Source: Nitrospira sp.
GTDB lineage: Bacteria > Nitrospirota > Nitrospiria > Nitrospirales > Nitrospiraceae
Reading direction: 5' to 3'
Assembly (NCBI GenBank): GCA_018242725.1
Contig: JAFEBI010000025.1
Span: forward strand, 1 to 45,914
Length of the DNA: 45,914 bases
Shown: in pieces, positions 7,727 to 16,401 of the stretch
Layout of the letters: each line of letters begins with the position of its first letter
Numbering within the stretch: position 1 is the first letter of the stretch
Made by a program: the position numbers and the translations under genes
Notes under the pieces: generated by a model
What the model was told of the DNA's origin: nothing
Database searches by the model: none
Seen by the model: only the letters and a program-made list of their open reading frames with translations

Positions 7727-9670
7727 AAAACTGACGTCCCCTCCCCGTTGTTTTCCCTTCAGCGCCGCCAAGCGCTGCGGGACATCATGGAACAAAGGAA
7801 TCGCTTGAAACGCAAGCGCCGCCTTCTCCCACTGTTCCTCTGCTTCATAGAGAAGCCCTAACTCATAGCGAATGGCTTGCCCCTTCGCTCCTTGACACCG
7901 AGGATCGGTTAAGACGGTTTCAAGCCCCTTAATTGCCTGGGGGCGTTGTTGCTCTTCCTTCAGGCAGACGGCTGTCATCAAGGCCGAATCCAGATAAAAT
8001 GAATCACTGCCCATGGAGACCTGGAACGAGGCATGGGCTTCTTCGTGCAACCCCATGTTCTTGTAGGCAACTCCCAGCGCATAGTGTGTCTCGTAGTCGG
8101 GTGGTGGCCCGGCTGGTTCCCTCACCTGTTCCCTCTGCGTCTCAGTGAATATACCGACAATTGATGTACTATCCGGTCGCTGATGAATCGACGCCTGGCT
8201 CGAATGAGGGACTGACGGTTGGACCGTTGAGGCGAAAGGGATGTGCTCAACCTGTGATTGAGTCTCTGGGCCTTGTGTCATGCTCATTACCTGTGACTCA
8301 TCATCTTTCACAAAGATATTTGCCGAATTCGAAACGGCATCTGGTTCAGCTCCTACGATCATGATCTCTTCAGCCTCTTGTGCAGCCGGCTCTTCCTCTA
8401 CTATGTCCTCATGACGATCTGCAGTCGGCTCTCCGATCCGAACCTCTTCTTGTTCCCCGTTCGTGGCTCCCGTTGCCCCCTTCTTCACCCTCTCGGCTAA
8501 TTTCTTTACGAAGTCGGCATCAGGCGAGAGGGTCATCACTTTCTCAAACAGTTCCTCGTGGAGGCTTTCCATCCCAGGCTCTGGATGCGCTAATAGCACT
8601 TCGACCGCCTTGGCATATTGAAGCGCCGCCACTGCGTGGTCGCCTTTTTCTTCGTACAGTTCGCCGTTCAACTCTAACAAGGGCACGGAGTTGGGCTCCA
8701 CAGCCAACACCTCCTGAATCAGTGATTCTGCAAGATTCAGGTCATGAGCGCGCAGCGCAGCGCCGGCCAAAAAGCGATATTCTCCGACTGCGACTTGCAC
8801 ATCACCACGTTGTAAATGCAACCGAGCCAGAAGTTGGCAGACCTGTGGGTTACCCGGTTCTCGCGTCAACAATTGGTTCAGGATGGCTTCTGCGCCGCTG
8901 TACTGTTTTTCAGCAATGCGACGAACGGCTTCGGCCAGCAAATCAAGGGGTTCCGTGGGTTTCTGCACCGGCGTGGATTTCAGCGCCGATGTAGAAGAGG
9001 TCGGTTTCACCGCGTTCACCGATCCGGTTCCACCGTTTTTAAGGCTTTCAACGAATTGGGCCGCCTCGCTGTTCTGTGGGTCAATCTTCAGGACGGCAAG
9101 ATAGGCGTCCTTGGCCTCCTCATATCGCCCTTGCGCTGATTTCTCTCGACCCAGCTGAAGATAGACCTTTGTCGCTTCATCTTGCCGATTTTCCTGGATA
9201 CAAAGTTCTGCGACGCGTTGCTGCGCATTGAGATTCGATGGATCATGCGCAATGATCTTTTTGTAGACTTCGAGCGCATCCTTTCCACGACGCTCCTTGA
9301 GATAATATTTCCCCAGCGTCAGATAATCCTGCACGGCACTGCTGATGAGGCCTCGTTCCACATTCAAATCACCAAGGTAGCAGTAGACCTCATATCGCGT
9401 CGGATCACACTTGAGGACCTTCTTGAATGCGGCAATAGCTTTGAGAGTGGCTCCTTCCGCTCGAAAGGCCGAAGCCGCCTGCAGATAGGCCGAAGCCGCT
9501 TCGCCTGGCACGTTCCGCTTTATGTGCAAGTCACCGATTGTATTGTGGATACTGCCGTCGGCAGGGCTGTCGATCGCAAGCTTTTTCCACTCAGCAATCG
9601 CGGCGTCATACTGTCCACGAGAGGCCAGCAGCTGAGCCTGTTGAAGGATTCGACTGCGATCCGGTGGCAC
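7712..9670 (-). CDS. Large tetratricopeptide-repeat protein
   Basis: 652 residues from GTG 9670, chosen because GGAGGG sits 7 bases upstream; TTG 9700 and ATG 9685 in the same frame are alternatives. About 6-7 TPR units cover the N-terminal half (for example ASRGQYDAAIAEWKKLAIDSP, and ERRGKDALEVYKKIIAHDP). A long acidic, low-complexity linker of roughly 110 residues rich in E, A, S and T follows. Two to three more TPRs (MGLHEEAHASFQVSMGS and after) lie at the C-terminus. No signal peptide or membrane helix is evident, so it is probably a cytoplasmic scaffold. Similar TPR proteins occur in gliding or type IV pilus contexts in other phyla, but nothing here proves that. The gene is monocistronic, between a csp terminator and a convergent hairpin. 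Confidence 0.85.
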   Translation of the reverse strand: MPPDRSRILQQAQLLASRGQYDAAIAEWKKLAIDSPADGSIHNTIGDLHIKRNVPGEAASAYLQAASAFRAEGATLKAIAAFKKVLKCDPTRYEVYCYLGDLNVERGLISSAVQDYLTLGKYYLKERRGKDALEVYKKIIAHDPSNLNAQQRVAELCIQENRQDEATKVYLQLGREKSAQGRYEEAKDAYLAVLKIDPQNSEAAQFVESLKNGGTGSVNAVKPTSSTSALKSTPVQKPTEPLDLLAEAVRRIAEKQYSGAEAILNQLLTREPGNPQVCQLLARLHLQRGDVQVAVGEYRFLAGAALRAHDLNLAESLIQEVLAVEPNSVPLLELNGELYEEKGDHAVAALQYAKAVEVLLAHPEPGMESLHEELFEKVMTLSPDADFVKKLAERVKKGATGATNGEQEEVRIGEPTADRHEDIVEEEPAAQEAEEIMIVGAEPDAVSNSANIFVKDDESQVMSMTQGPETQSQVEHIPFASTVQPSVPHSSQASIHQRPDSTSIVGIFTETQREQVREPAGPPPDYETHYALGVAYKNMGLHEEAHASFQVSMGSDSFYLDSALMTAVCLKEEQQRPQAIKGLETVLTDPRCQGAKGQAIRYELGLLYEAEEQWEKAALAFQAIPLFHDVPQRLAALKGKQRGGDVSFRYAS

Positions 9671-9770
9671 AAGGATGCCCTCCATGAACGGAACAGACAA
9701 ACGCTAACAGTCTCAATGAGTTTTGTCTAGAAATTGAGGGAATCAGGCAGGAATCTCACGCCGGCAAGAA

Positions 9771-9810
9771 GAGACCGTTTCTCCTGTTTGTGACCAGGAG
9801 AAACGGTCTC
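9771..9810. terminator. 16-bp perfect-stem terminator downstream of the cold-shock gene
   Basis: GAGACCGTTTCTCCTG and its exact reverse complement CAGGAGAAACGGTCTC flank an 8-base loop, starting 30 bases after the cold-shock stop codon on the minus strand. On that strand it is followed by TTCTTG, a weak T tract. It insulates the TPR gene further downstream. Confidence 0.8.
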
Positions 9811-9839
9811 CCCGCAGAACAAGAGCTACGAATGAATGG

Positions 9840-10058
9840 TTAGGAAGCGGCAATGACCGCCTTCAGCACGTTGGCCGCTTGTGGGCCCTTCGCTCCTTGC
9901 ACGATATCAAACTCAACGTTTTCACCCTCTTTGAGCGTCTTGAATCCGTCTCCTTGTAAGGCAGAGTAGTGAACGAAGACATCGTCCCCACTATCCAGCC
10001 GAATAAACCCAAATCCTTTTCGATCATTGAACCACTTGACCGTACCTTTTGTCTTCAC
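9840..10058 (-). CDS. Cold-shock domain protein (CspA family)
   Basis: 72 residues, one cold-shock domain. RNP1 is KGFGFIRL and RNP2 is DVFVHYSAL, the single-stranded nucleic-acid binding surface. Members melt RNA structure and aid transcription or translation under stress. The start is GTG with a strong AAAGGAGG 6-8 bases upstream; an earlier start is not supported. The gene has a long non-coding leader of around 170 bases and its own strong terminator, so it is a single-gene unit. Confidence 0.97.
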   Translation of the reverse strand: MKTKGTVKWFNDRKGFGFIRLDSGDDVFVHYSALQGDGFKTLKEGENVEFDIVQGAKGPQAANVLKAVIAAS

Positions 10059-10238
10059 GGACTCCTCCTTTTGTCAACAACGATGACTGGTTGCGTAGCG
10101 CCTGCACCCACATTTTGTTCGATGGAAACTCGGGAATAGAACAGACACACACTTGGCTGGCGGAGAGGGACGGGCACCTGAAGGAGTGATGAATCGCTCA
10201 CAGAACCCATCATCATATGAGAATGAAATTCGCGCAGC

Positions 10239-10266
10239 ATGTAACATAGGGAATACTCTCTGTCAA
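10239..10266 (-). promoter_or_regulatory. Candidate promoter of the cold-shock gene
   Basis: Perfect -35 TTGACA at 10266-10261 and a weak -10 TTACAT at 10244-10239, 16 bases apart. Transcription from here would give a 5' leader of about 170 bases before the GTG at 10058, as in cspA-type mRNAs whose leader folds according to temperature. Confidence 0.35.
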
Positions 10267-10299
10267 GGGAATCTTTACTGACAAGATTTTCTCCTGTGT

Positions 10300-10327
10300 T
10301 TACAAGGGAGATGGACTCTCCTATAGT
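10300..10327 (+). promoter_or_regulatory. Candidate promoter of the lptF-lptG block
   Basis: TTACAA at 10300-10305 and TATAGT at 10322-10327, spaced by 16 bases, fit a sigma-70 promoter. It lies about 30 bases before the lptF GTG, which lacks a clear Shine-Dalgarno. Confidence 0.35.
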
Positions 10328-10357
10328 GTCCACAATTTCTCCGCTCTTAAAAACTCT

Positions 10358-11449
10358 GTGATCTTACGTACACTACTCGATCGCTACATCTTCACCGAGC
10401 TTCTTACTCCGTTCGGGCTCAGTCTCGGGGCTCTTTGTTTTGTCATGCTGACAAGAGAACTGTTGCGTCTCGTGGAACTGCTGGTCTCCAAAGGAGTTGG
10501 GATCTGGGCCGTCCTCAAAGTGATTGCCATGCTGCTTCCCTCGGGTCTCGTCCTCACGCTTCCCATCGCCGGACTGATCGCCTCGGTCACCGCCTTTGGC
10601 CGATTGTCCTTTGACAAAGAACTGGTCGCCATGCGAGCTGCCGGACTCAGCCTCATTCGCCTTTCGCAACCGGTGTTCTTGTTTTCCGTCTGCGTCTTCA
10701 CCTTGACGCTGGTCTTGTCACAATGGGGACAGCCTTGGAGTTCACTCAATCTGAAGAAGGTGGCGCTCAATCTCTTGAAGGACCAGCTCGCCCTCGCTCT
10801 GGAACGCGGCACCTTTAACGAACCGATCCCACATATGATGATTTATGTTCCGGAATCCGAGCCGGATCGCCCGGCTCCCGGCATCTTCATCTCTGATGAA
10901 CGTCTTCCCAATGAGCCGCGTGTCATTGTGGCGGAACACTATCGCATATTCATGGATGCTCAGCATGACAACGTGGCACTCCAGTTGGAGAACGGCATGA
11001 TTCATAGCCGTCCCCCTCAGGTCGACCAGTCGCAACAGATTGCGTTTGCCAGTTATGACATCAAGATCAACTTGAACCTTAGTAGTTACTCAGCGACCGA
11101 AGAACGCCCTTCGTACGACCAAATCACAGCTCGCCTTGCTGAAACCGACGGGAAAGATGCCGGGGCGCTTCGGCGGATGATGGAATATTATCGAGACTTG
11201 GCCTTTCCAACGGCCTCTCTCGTGTTTTGCCTTCTTGGCGTACCGGTTGGAATCGTATCCAAACGGTCCGGCCGTGTCGGTGGCTTCGCCGTTGGTGTCG
11301 GCATCATCATCGCCTTCTACATCTTGAACGTGGGATGTGACTTTCTGGTGACGGCCCTGATCCTTCATCCATTCTGGGGCGCGTGGCTGCCCAACGTTAT
11401 TTTTATGATCATCACCTTGGTTCTGTTCTACCGCGTGAGCAAGCACTAG
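10358..11449 (+). CDS. lptF: LPS export permease LptF
   Basis: 363 residues of the YjgP/YjgQ family. With LptG and the LptB ATPase it pulls lipopolysaccharide from the inner membrane and pushes it along the Lpt bridge. There are six expected membrane segments: about 15-40, 55-80 and 100-120 before a beta-jellyroll periplasmic domain (about 130-265), then three more (about 275-360). The N-terminal phrase LRTLLDRYIFTELLTPFGLSL is typical. GTG start; no obvious Shine-Dalgarno, with a candidate promoter only about 30 bases upstream. Its stop is four bases before the lptG start, so the two are translated as a pair. Which of the two is F or G rests on order and on the generic N-terminus. Confidence 0.9.
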   Translation: MILRTLLDRYIFTELLTPFGLSLGALCFVMLTRELLRLVELLVSKGVGIWAVLKVIAMLLPSGLVLTLPIAGLIASVTAFGRLSFDKELVAMRAAGLSLIRLSQPVFLFSVCVFTLTLVLSQWGQPWSSLNLKKVALNLLKDQLALALERGTFNEPIPHMMIYVPESEPDRPAPGIFISDERLPNEPRVIVAEHYRIFMDAQHDNVALQLENGMIHSRPPQVDQSQQIAFASYDIKINLNLSSYSATEERPSYDQITARLAETDGKDAGALRRMMEYYRDLAFPTASLVFCLLGVPVGIVSKRSGRVGGFAVGVGIIIAFYILNVGCDFLVTALILHPFWGAWLPNVIFMIITLVLFYRVSKH

Positions 11450-11453
11450 CACG

Positions 11454-12545
11454 ATGACGATTCTATTCCGATATATCCTTCGCGAATATTCAAAAATATT
11501 CGGCATGTGCTTTTCCGGTCTGGTAACGATCTATTTGGTCATCGATTTTTTTGAAAAAGTCCGTCGATTTCTTCGCTATGAATCAGGCATCCTGCCGATT
11601 CTTCTGTACTTTGCGCTGAAGATCCCCTCCATTTCCTTCCAAGTCGCGCCATTCGCCGTTCTCGTCGCCACCCTGCTGACGCTCGGCCTTCTCTCACGCA
11701 GCAACGAGATCACGGCGATGCGAAGCTGTGGAGTGAGTTTGCTTTGGATGTCGTCTCCTTTTCTTCTCTTCGCCGGTGGCCTCTCGTTGATCCTCTTCAG
11801 CTTCAGCTCAACGATCATTCCTCTCGCCTCTGAAAAGGCAGAGGAAGTCCGTGCGGTCCAAATCGAGCAGAAACCGGTGCCGGTCACGGTCAAAGCCGTT
11901 CAACCTTGGGCTCGGATCAGCACGAATAGTCTCATGAAGGTCGCCGAAATCGATGCGGAAGGTAAGACTTTGCGAGGGATACGCATTTTTTATTTCCGCC
12001 CACCCTTCCAGCTCGACCGAATTACAGAGGCTGAGGAAGCCCGCTACGCGACGAACAGCTGGGTCCTTCGAAATGGACACCACCGCCAATTTCACGCGAA
12101 TGAGACCGTAGAACTCACTCGATTTTCCGAACAGACCATCAGTCTTCCGCTGATTCCTGACGATTTCTCGAGTTCCCTCGTAGGCAACTCAGAAACGATG
12201 ACCTTCAGGGAAATTCACGATTACCTTGAACGCTTTCGCGAGGAAGGATTTACCTTTTCCCGCCTGCTGACGGACTACTACGATCGTATGGCGTTGCCCT
12301 TGGTCACGATCGTGATGGTCCTCGTCGGCATTGCATTGAGTCTCCGGCGAAGCGGGGTTCGTGGAGGCAGTATGACTGTGGGAATCGGGCAAGCCTTCAT
12401 TGTGGGGTTTTGCTATTGGACCACGCATTCCGTTGCCATCGCGCTGGGAAGAGGAGGAGCGTTGGCACCGGTGCTAGCCGGGTGGATGGCGAATGCTCTG
12501 TTCTTGAGCTTCGGTCTGTATTTATTGCTAAAAGTTCGCCATTAG
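11454..12545 (+). CDS. lptG: LPS export permease LptG
   Basis: 363 residues, the same architecture as the preceding gene: three N-terminal helices (within about 12-120), a periplasmic beta domain (about 130-265) and three C-terminal helices. ILFRYILREYSKIFGMC at the start, and LALKIPSISFQVAPFAVLVATLLTLG-like text in the coupling-helix region with MRSCGVS near 90, are characteristic of LptG. It works as a heterodimer with LptF. The start is four bases after the lptF stop. It is followed by two small hairpins and then fabF. Confidence 0.9.
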   Translation: MTILFRYILREYSKIFGMCFSGLVTIYLVIDFFEKVRRFLRYESGILPILLYFALKIPSISFQVAPFAVLVATLLTLGLLSRSNEITAMRSCGVSLLWMSSPFLLFAGGLSLILFSFSSTIIPLASEKAEEVRAVQIEQKPVPVTVKAVQPWARISTNSLMKVAEIDAEGKTLRGIRIFYFRPPFQLDRITEAEEARYATNSWVLRNGHHRQFHANETVELTRFSEQTISLPLIPDDFSSSLVGNSETMTFREIHDYLERFREEGFTFSRLLTDYYDRMALPLVTIVMVLVGIALSLRRSGVRGGSMTVGIGQAFIVGFCYWTTHSVAIALGRGGALAPVLAGWMANALFLSFGLYLLLKVRH

Positions 12546-12569
12546 ACACCCGTTTCTTAGTTGACTGTC

Positions 12570-12604
12570 TACCGGTCTTCCGGTAAGAAAGGCGCCGTGG
12601 CGCC
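12570..12604 (+). repeat. Two small tandem hairpins before fabF
   Basis: TACCGG-TCTT-CCGGTA (6-bp stem, tetraloop, 12570-12585), then GGCG-CCGTGG-CGCC (12591-12604), just ahead of the fabF Shine-Dalgarno AAGGAGGG. No T run follows, so a classical terminator is unlikely. They could protect a processed end or partly attenuate read-through from lptG. Confidence 0.45.
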
Positions 12605-12623
12605 ACTATAAGGAGGGAGAAGC

Positions 12624-13880
12624 ATGGCCTCACGTGTTGTGATCACAGGTCTTGGGGTGATATCTCCGATCGGAATCGGTGTGAGCGAATTCTGGAAATC
12701 AGCCCTGACCGGTCGTTCAGGAGTAACCGCCATTCCCTCCCTCGGGTGGGTCCCCATGTCGGACTACCGTTCTCAAGTAGCCGGCCAAGTCCATAATTTC
12801 TCGCCAGAACAATACCTGACCGCTACTCAAGCCAGTCGTGTCGATCGGTACGCACAGTTTGCCTTGGTTGCTTCGAAGGAAGCGTTGGCCGACGCCGACC
12901 TCAATATGACAAAAGAACGCCCACATCGCGTGGGAGTCATCGTCGGAGCGGGCATGGGCGGAATGGTCATGGGTGAGCGTGAGATTACGCAACTCTTTAA
13001 AACCCAACGCCCCCATCGTGTCCATCCCAATTTTATTCCGACCATTACCCTCAATTCCGCCTCGGGGATTGTTGCCATGGCGCATGGAGCCAAAGGCCCG
13101 AACCTCACGATCTCAACGGCCTGTTCGTCCAGTGCGCATGCCCTCGGCCAGGCGTTCCACTGCATTCGCACCGGTCAGGCCGATGTCGTCATTGCCGTGG
13201 GTGCCGATGCCAGCATTACCCCGCTGGTCTTTGCAGGGTTTTGCTCCTTGCGCGCCCTATCCAGTGAGTTTAACAATGCTCCTGAACACGCGTCGCGCCC
13301 CTTCGACCGACGTCGGGACGGCTTCGTCATGGGTGAGGGAGCAGCTGCGCTCATCGTAGAATCCCTGGCACATGCCAAGAAACGGAAAGCCAGAGTGTAT
13401 GCCGAGCTCGCAGGCTATGCAGCGACGAGTGAGGCCTACCACATGGTGATTCCTCAGGAAGACGGACAAGAAATCAGCATGACCATGAAAATCGGACTGG
13501 AATCCGCCGGAATCGGCTCCGAACAGATCGACTACATTAATGCCCATGCAACCTCAACAACGATCGGGGATGCCGTCGAGACAAAGGCGATTCGGAACCT
13601 GTTCAAGAATCGCGCCGACAAGATTGCCATCAATGCCACAAAGTCCCTCGTCGGCCATACGCTTGGCGCAGCTGGCGCGATCGGGGCCGTTGCGACCACA
13701 ATGGCGATCCATACCGGACAGATTCATCCGACCGCCAACTATGAAGAGCCTGACCCGGACTGTCGGTTGGACGGCATTCGTCGGACGGTGCAAGAACGAA
13801 AGATTCGGTATGCCCTCTTAAATGCATTTGGATTTGGCAGCAACAATGCCACCGTGGTCTTCAAGAAGTTTGTGGCGTAA
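12624..13880 (+). CDS. fabF: Beta-ketoacyl-ACP synthase II
   Basis: 418 residues, the normal length for KAS II, which condenses malonyl-ACP with acyl-ACP in fatty-acid elongation. The Cys-His-His triad is present: C167 in STACSSS, H308 in NAHATST and H345 in SLVGHTLGAAGA. The start ATG has AAGGAGGGAG upstream. It is followed 80 bases later by an acyl carrier protein gene and then lpxD. This suggests a FabF dedicated to, or at least co-expressed with, lipid A acyl supply; a second housekeeping fabF may exist elsewhere. The substrate range cannot be judged from the sequence. Confidence 0.93.
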   Translation: MASRVVITGLGVISPIGIGVSEFWKSALTGRSGVTAIPSLGWVPMSDYRSQVAGQVHNFSPEQYLTATQASRVDRYAQFALVASKEALADADLNMTKERPHRVGVIVGAGMGGMVMGEREITQLFKTQRPHRVHPNFIPTITLNSASGIVAMAHGAKGPNLTISTACSSSAHALGQAFHCIRTGQADVVIAVGADASITPLVFAGFCSLRALSSEFNNAPEHASRPFDRRRDGFVMGEGAAALIVESLAHAKKRKARVYAELAGYAATSEAYHMVIPQEDGQEISMTMKIGLESAGIGSEQIDYINAHATSTTIGDAVETKAIRNLFKNRADKIAINATKSLVGHTLGAAGAIGAVATTMAIHTGQIHPTANYEEPDPDCRLDGIRRTVQERKIRYALLNAFGFGSNNATVVFKKFVA

Positions 13881-13960
13881 GTACTGAATGATTGATCATG
13901 AGGCGCCTTCTCGCGGATGCGACCGCGACGGGCCTCATTCCACTGAAGGAGTACGCATAA

Positions 13961-14418
13961 TGACTGAGCGGATCGACCCTGCGATCACCGAGAAAATCGT
14001 GCATGCCTTGGCCACCTACCTGAAGCGAGACCCTGCGTCAATTACGGAGAGCCACCATCTCCGCGATGATCTCGGACTCGACTCAGTCGCCGTCATCGAA
14101 TTGCTGTTCGAGATCGAAGAACGATTTAAACTTCAGATTCCTGATCAAGATCTTCCTGGGCTCAGTACCGTCGGATCCGTGGCCGCCTACGTCCAACGAC
14201 AGCTCGCTGCGCAGCCGTCGAACGCTAAATCGGAATCACTCAAGCCAGCAACACCCTCCAAGGCAACCTCAAGGAAACCCGCCTCGAAGAAGGCACTCTC
14301 GTCGCGATCGGTTTCAAAGAAGCCCTCGCCTCCAAAATCAAAACCTGCTTCCTCAAAGAAGCCCAAGGCGACGTCGTCAGTGGTCTCGAAGACCAAGAAG
14401 AAGGGTGCAACCCGATGA
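13961..14418 (+). CDS. Acyl carrier protein with a long basic, histone H1-like C-terminal tail
   Basis: 152 residues from ATG 13961, which has GAAGGAG upstream; an in-frame ATG at 13888 lacks one. Residues 1-84 are a complete acyl carrier domain: [13 protein letters not shown] contains the phosphopantetheine serine S42, followed by the acidic helix EIEERF. Residues about 86-152 are almost only K, S, P, A, T and R (for example [18 protein letters not shown]), a strongly basic disordered tail like histone H1 or bacterial AlgP/HctB-type proteins. Normal ACPs are acidic and about 78 residues. The stop overlaps the lpxD start by four bases (ATGA), so it is translationally coupled to the lipid A acyltransferase that uses acyl-ACP. 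The tail's role is unknown; binding to acidic lipids, ribosomes or nucleic acid are possibilities. Confidence 0.9.
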
Positions 14419-15506
14419 GCAAGCCTCAACTCCCCACACCACTCACGCTCGCCCAAATCCATGAAGTCGTTGGCGGTACCGTTCACGGCGACCTCCAGAC
14501 GCAGGTCTCTACACTGACCAGCCTCAGCCAAGCCGACTCCTGTGCCCTGTCCTTCGTGACCAATGACAAAATGGCAAAGGCTGCTGTCAACGTGCAGGTG
14601 GCAGCCCTTCTGATCCATCGGCATCAGCCGGACCTGGCCATTCCACAAATCGTGGTCGACAATCCCATGCTGGCATTTGCGCGTGTCGCGCAGAAGTTTT
14701 TCGTGTTGACCACCCCCCCCCGAGGCATTGCCGACCACGTCATGCAAGGGACCGATGTACGGATAGGATCCGACCCATCCATTTGGCCGTTTGTGACGCT
14801 CGGTGACCGCGTCACGATTGGGAATCGGGTGACCCTCTACCCGGGAGTCTTTGTCGGGCCAGATTCAACGATCGGGGATGACTGCGTCCTCCATCCCAAT
14901 GTCGTGGTTCGCGAAGGGTGTTCCCTAGGCGCTCGCGTGATCGTCCATAGCGGCACAATCATCGGGGCTGATGGATTCGGCTATGTTCAGCATCAAGGCC
15001 GACACCATAAGATCCCCCAACTCGGCGACGTCGTCATTGAAGACGATGTGGAACTCGGCGCGAATGTGACGATCGATCGTGCGACGTTCGGCCATACTCT
15101 GGTCAAACAGGGGACCAAAGTCGATAATCTGGTCCAAATTGCCCACAATGTTACGGTGGGCGAGCACTGCATCCTCGTCGCGCAAGTCGGCATCGCTGGG
15201 AGCACGACCATCGGTCGGTACGTCATGATCGGTGGTCAGGCCGGGCTTGCCGATCATCTCACGATTGGTGATCAGGTGATGATCGCGGCCAAGTCGGGAG
15301 TCAATCGCAGTATCGAGTCGAATCAAATCGTCGGGGGCATCCCTGCGATGCCACGCGAAAAGGCCCTCAGGATTCAGGGGGGGATCTTTCAGCTTCCTGA
15401 AACCCGAGAGATGGTCCGTAAACTAGAAGAGCGTGTCGCAACTCTGGAACGCCAAGCCCAAACAGCATCACGACGAGCGTCCGGAACAAAGAAGCGTCGT
15501 CCTTGA
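14415..15506 (+). CDS. lpxD: UDP-3-O-acylglucosamine N-acyltransferase
   Basis: 363 residues, close to the family norm of about 340. It transfers a 3-hydroxyacyl chain from ACP to UDP-3-O-acylglucosamine, the third step of lipid A synthesis. Residues 1-105 are the uridine-binding domain. About 110-310 is a left-handed beta helix of hexapeptide repeats (IGxxxT/V style). The catalytic His is H244 in QIAHNVTVG, with the acyl-binding FGY and HHKIPQLG region at 188-204. The C-terminus is a Lys/Arg-rich helix ending in SGTKKRRP. The start overlaps the ACP stop. Downstream is a convergent membrane-protein gene. Confidence 0.95.
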   Translation: MSKPQLPTPLTLAQIHEVVGGTVHGDLQTQVSTLTSLSQADSCALSFVTNDKMAKAAVNVQVAALLIHRHQPDLAIPQIVVDNPMLAFARVAQKFFVLTTPPRGIADHVMQGTDVRIGSDPSIWPFVTLGDRVTIGNRVTLYPGVFVGPDSTIGDDCVLHPNVVVREGCSLGARVIVHSGTIIGADGFGYVQHQGRHHKIPQLGDVVIEDDVELGANVTIDRATFGHTLVKQGTKVDNLVQIAHNVTVGEHCILVAQVGIAGSTTIGRYVMIGGQAGLADHLTIGDQVMIAAKSGVNRSIESNQIVGGIPAMPREKALRIQGGIFQLPETREMVRKLEERVATLERQAQTASRRASGTKKRRP

Positions 15507-15520
15507 CGATCCGTCCCTCA

Positions 15521-16051
15521 TCACTTTGCCACTGCGATCACGCGCCGCCAGAGGAACATCTTGGCCCAATAAAATCCAGCCCATGGCATCAGGATGGCTG
15601 GAATCATGTTCACATGGCCGTAAGAGAAGGCGGCAACGGCACTTCCCACAAGCAGCAGGATACCAAGACCGTAGGCCAGTGGAATCAGGTGACGTCCTGA
15701 ATGTTCAATCTCAGGGGCGACGGATTGTTTCTTGAGCTTCCCCTTCTGTCTGTTCAAACCATCCTTCATCCGTGCGGCCAGGACTTCTGGGAACTCACGG
15801 AGAAGGTATCGCTGATACAGCGTTTGCGCCGCTCCTAGACCTATTCCGGATAAAAATAGACCTGAGCTTTGATAAAAGGTATCCCAGGTGTAACTATCAG
15901 TCCCGAGCAACTGGTAGCCAAGTCCCCCGACACTCCCGACTAAACAGACCAGACCGAGAAAGCCGGATGGAAACAGAATGTACGTCTTCACATACTCAAG
16001 CGCCTGCTGCATCGTTTGCTGCGGATGATGAACGGTAATAAGTTTTGGCAC
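15521..16051 (-). CDS. Conserved-looking small membrane protein of unknown function
   Basis: 176 residues from GTG 16051, with GAAAGGG about 7 bases upstream. Four hydrophobic segments are visible: about 27-50, 63-84, 123-144 and 150-167. A basic cytoplasmic loop (ARMKDGLNRQKGKLKKQ) lies between the second and third. I do not recognise a named domain. It converges on lpxD with only 14 bases between the stops and is separated by 350 bases from the HD-GYP gene upstream, so it is probably its own unit. An inner-membrane location is likely. Confidence 0.7.
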   Translation of the reverse strand: MPKLITVHHPQQTMQQALEYVKTYILFPSGFLGLVCLVGSVGGLGYQLLGTDSYTWDTFYQSSGLFLSGIGLGAAQTLYQRYLLREFPEVLAARMKDGLNRQKGKLKKQSVAPEIEHSGRHLIPLAYGLGILLLVGSAVAAFSYGHVNMIPAILMPWAGFYWAKMFLWRRVIAVAK

Positions 16052-16401
16052 GCAAGACCCTTTCTAGTTCACGAGAGAACTGATCCGTGGAGGAGCATTA
16101 TAACGATGTCCTGCTTCCCAGAAAAGCAGAGATCTCTCCCTTCATTCCACTATGACTATTCTTTTTCTTGTCTGATATTACGACGAAATCGATCTATGTC
16201 ATTGAGATTCCTACGGTTGTGTCTATCCACTTTTCTCAATTCAGAGCTGGTAGCACATAATGCAACTGCATACCGCTCTGAGAGGAAACCCACGCCATGA
16301 CGGATTTCGCATTCCGTAGAGGAACGGAACGTTATAGGACGGCCAAGCTTGGACAGAGAGCGGGATCAACAGCACTGAGGAAGGAGCTGATTGCAGCTTG
16401 A
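16052..16401. other. Gene-poor interval between HD-GYP gene and membrane protein gene
   Basis: 350 bases. The Shine-Dalgarno of the 16051 gene is at its left edge and the rest probably holds that gene's promoter and the end of the HD-GYP transcript. A plus-strand ORF at 16106-16300 has a GGAGGA upstream, but its product (rich in Ser, Arg, Leu) looks non-coding. No clear terminator. Confidence 0.5.

Noticed and set aside
10055..10333. 92-codon minus-strand ORF ahead of the cold-shock gene
   Set aside because: It occupies the probable 5' leader, has no ribosome site and no recognisable fold.
16106..16300. Plus-strand ORF of about 64 codons with a GGAGGA upstream
   Set aside because: The ribosome site is good, but the product is a random-looking S/R/L-rich chain and it lies in the upstream region of a minus-strand gene. 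No other support.
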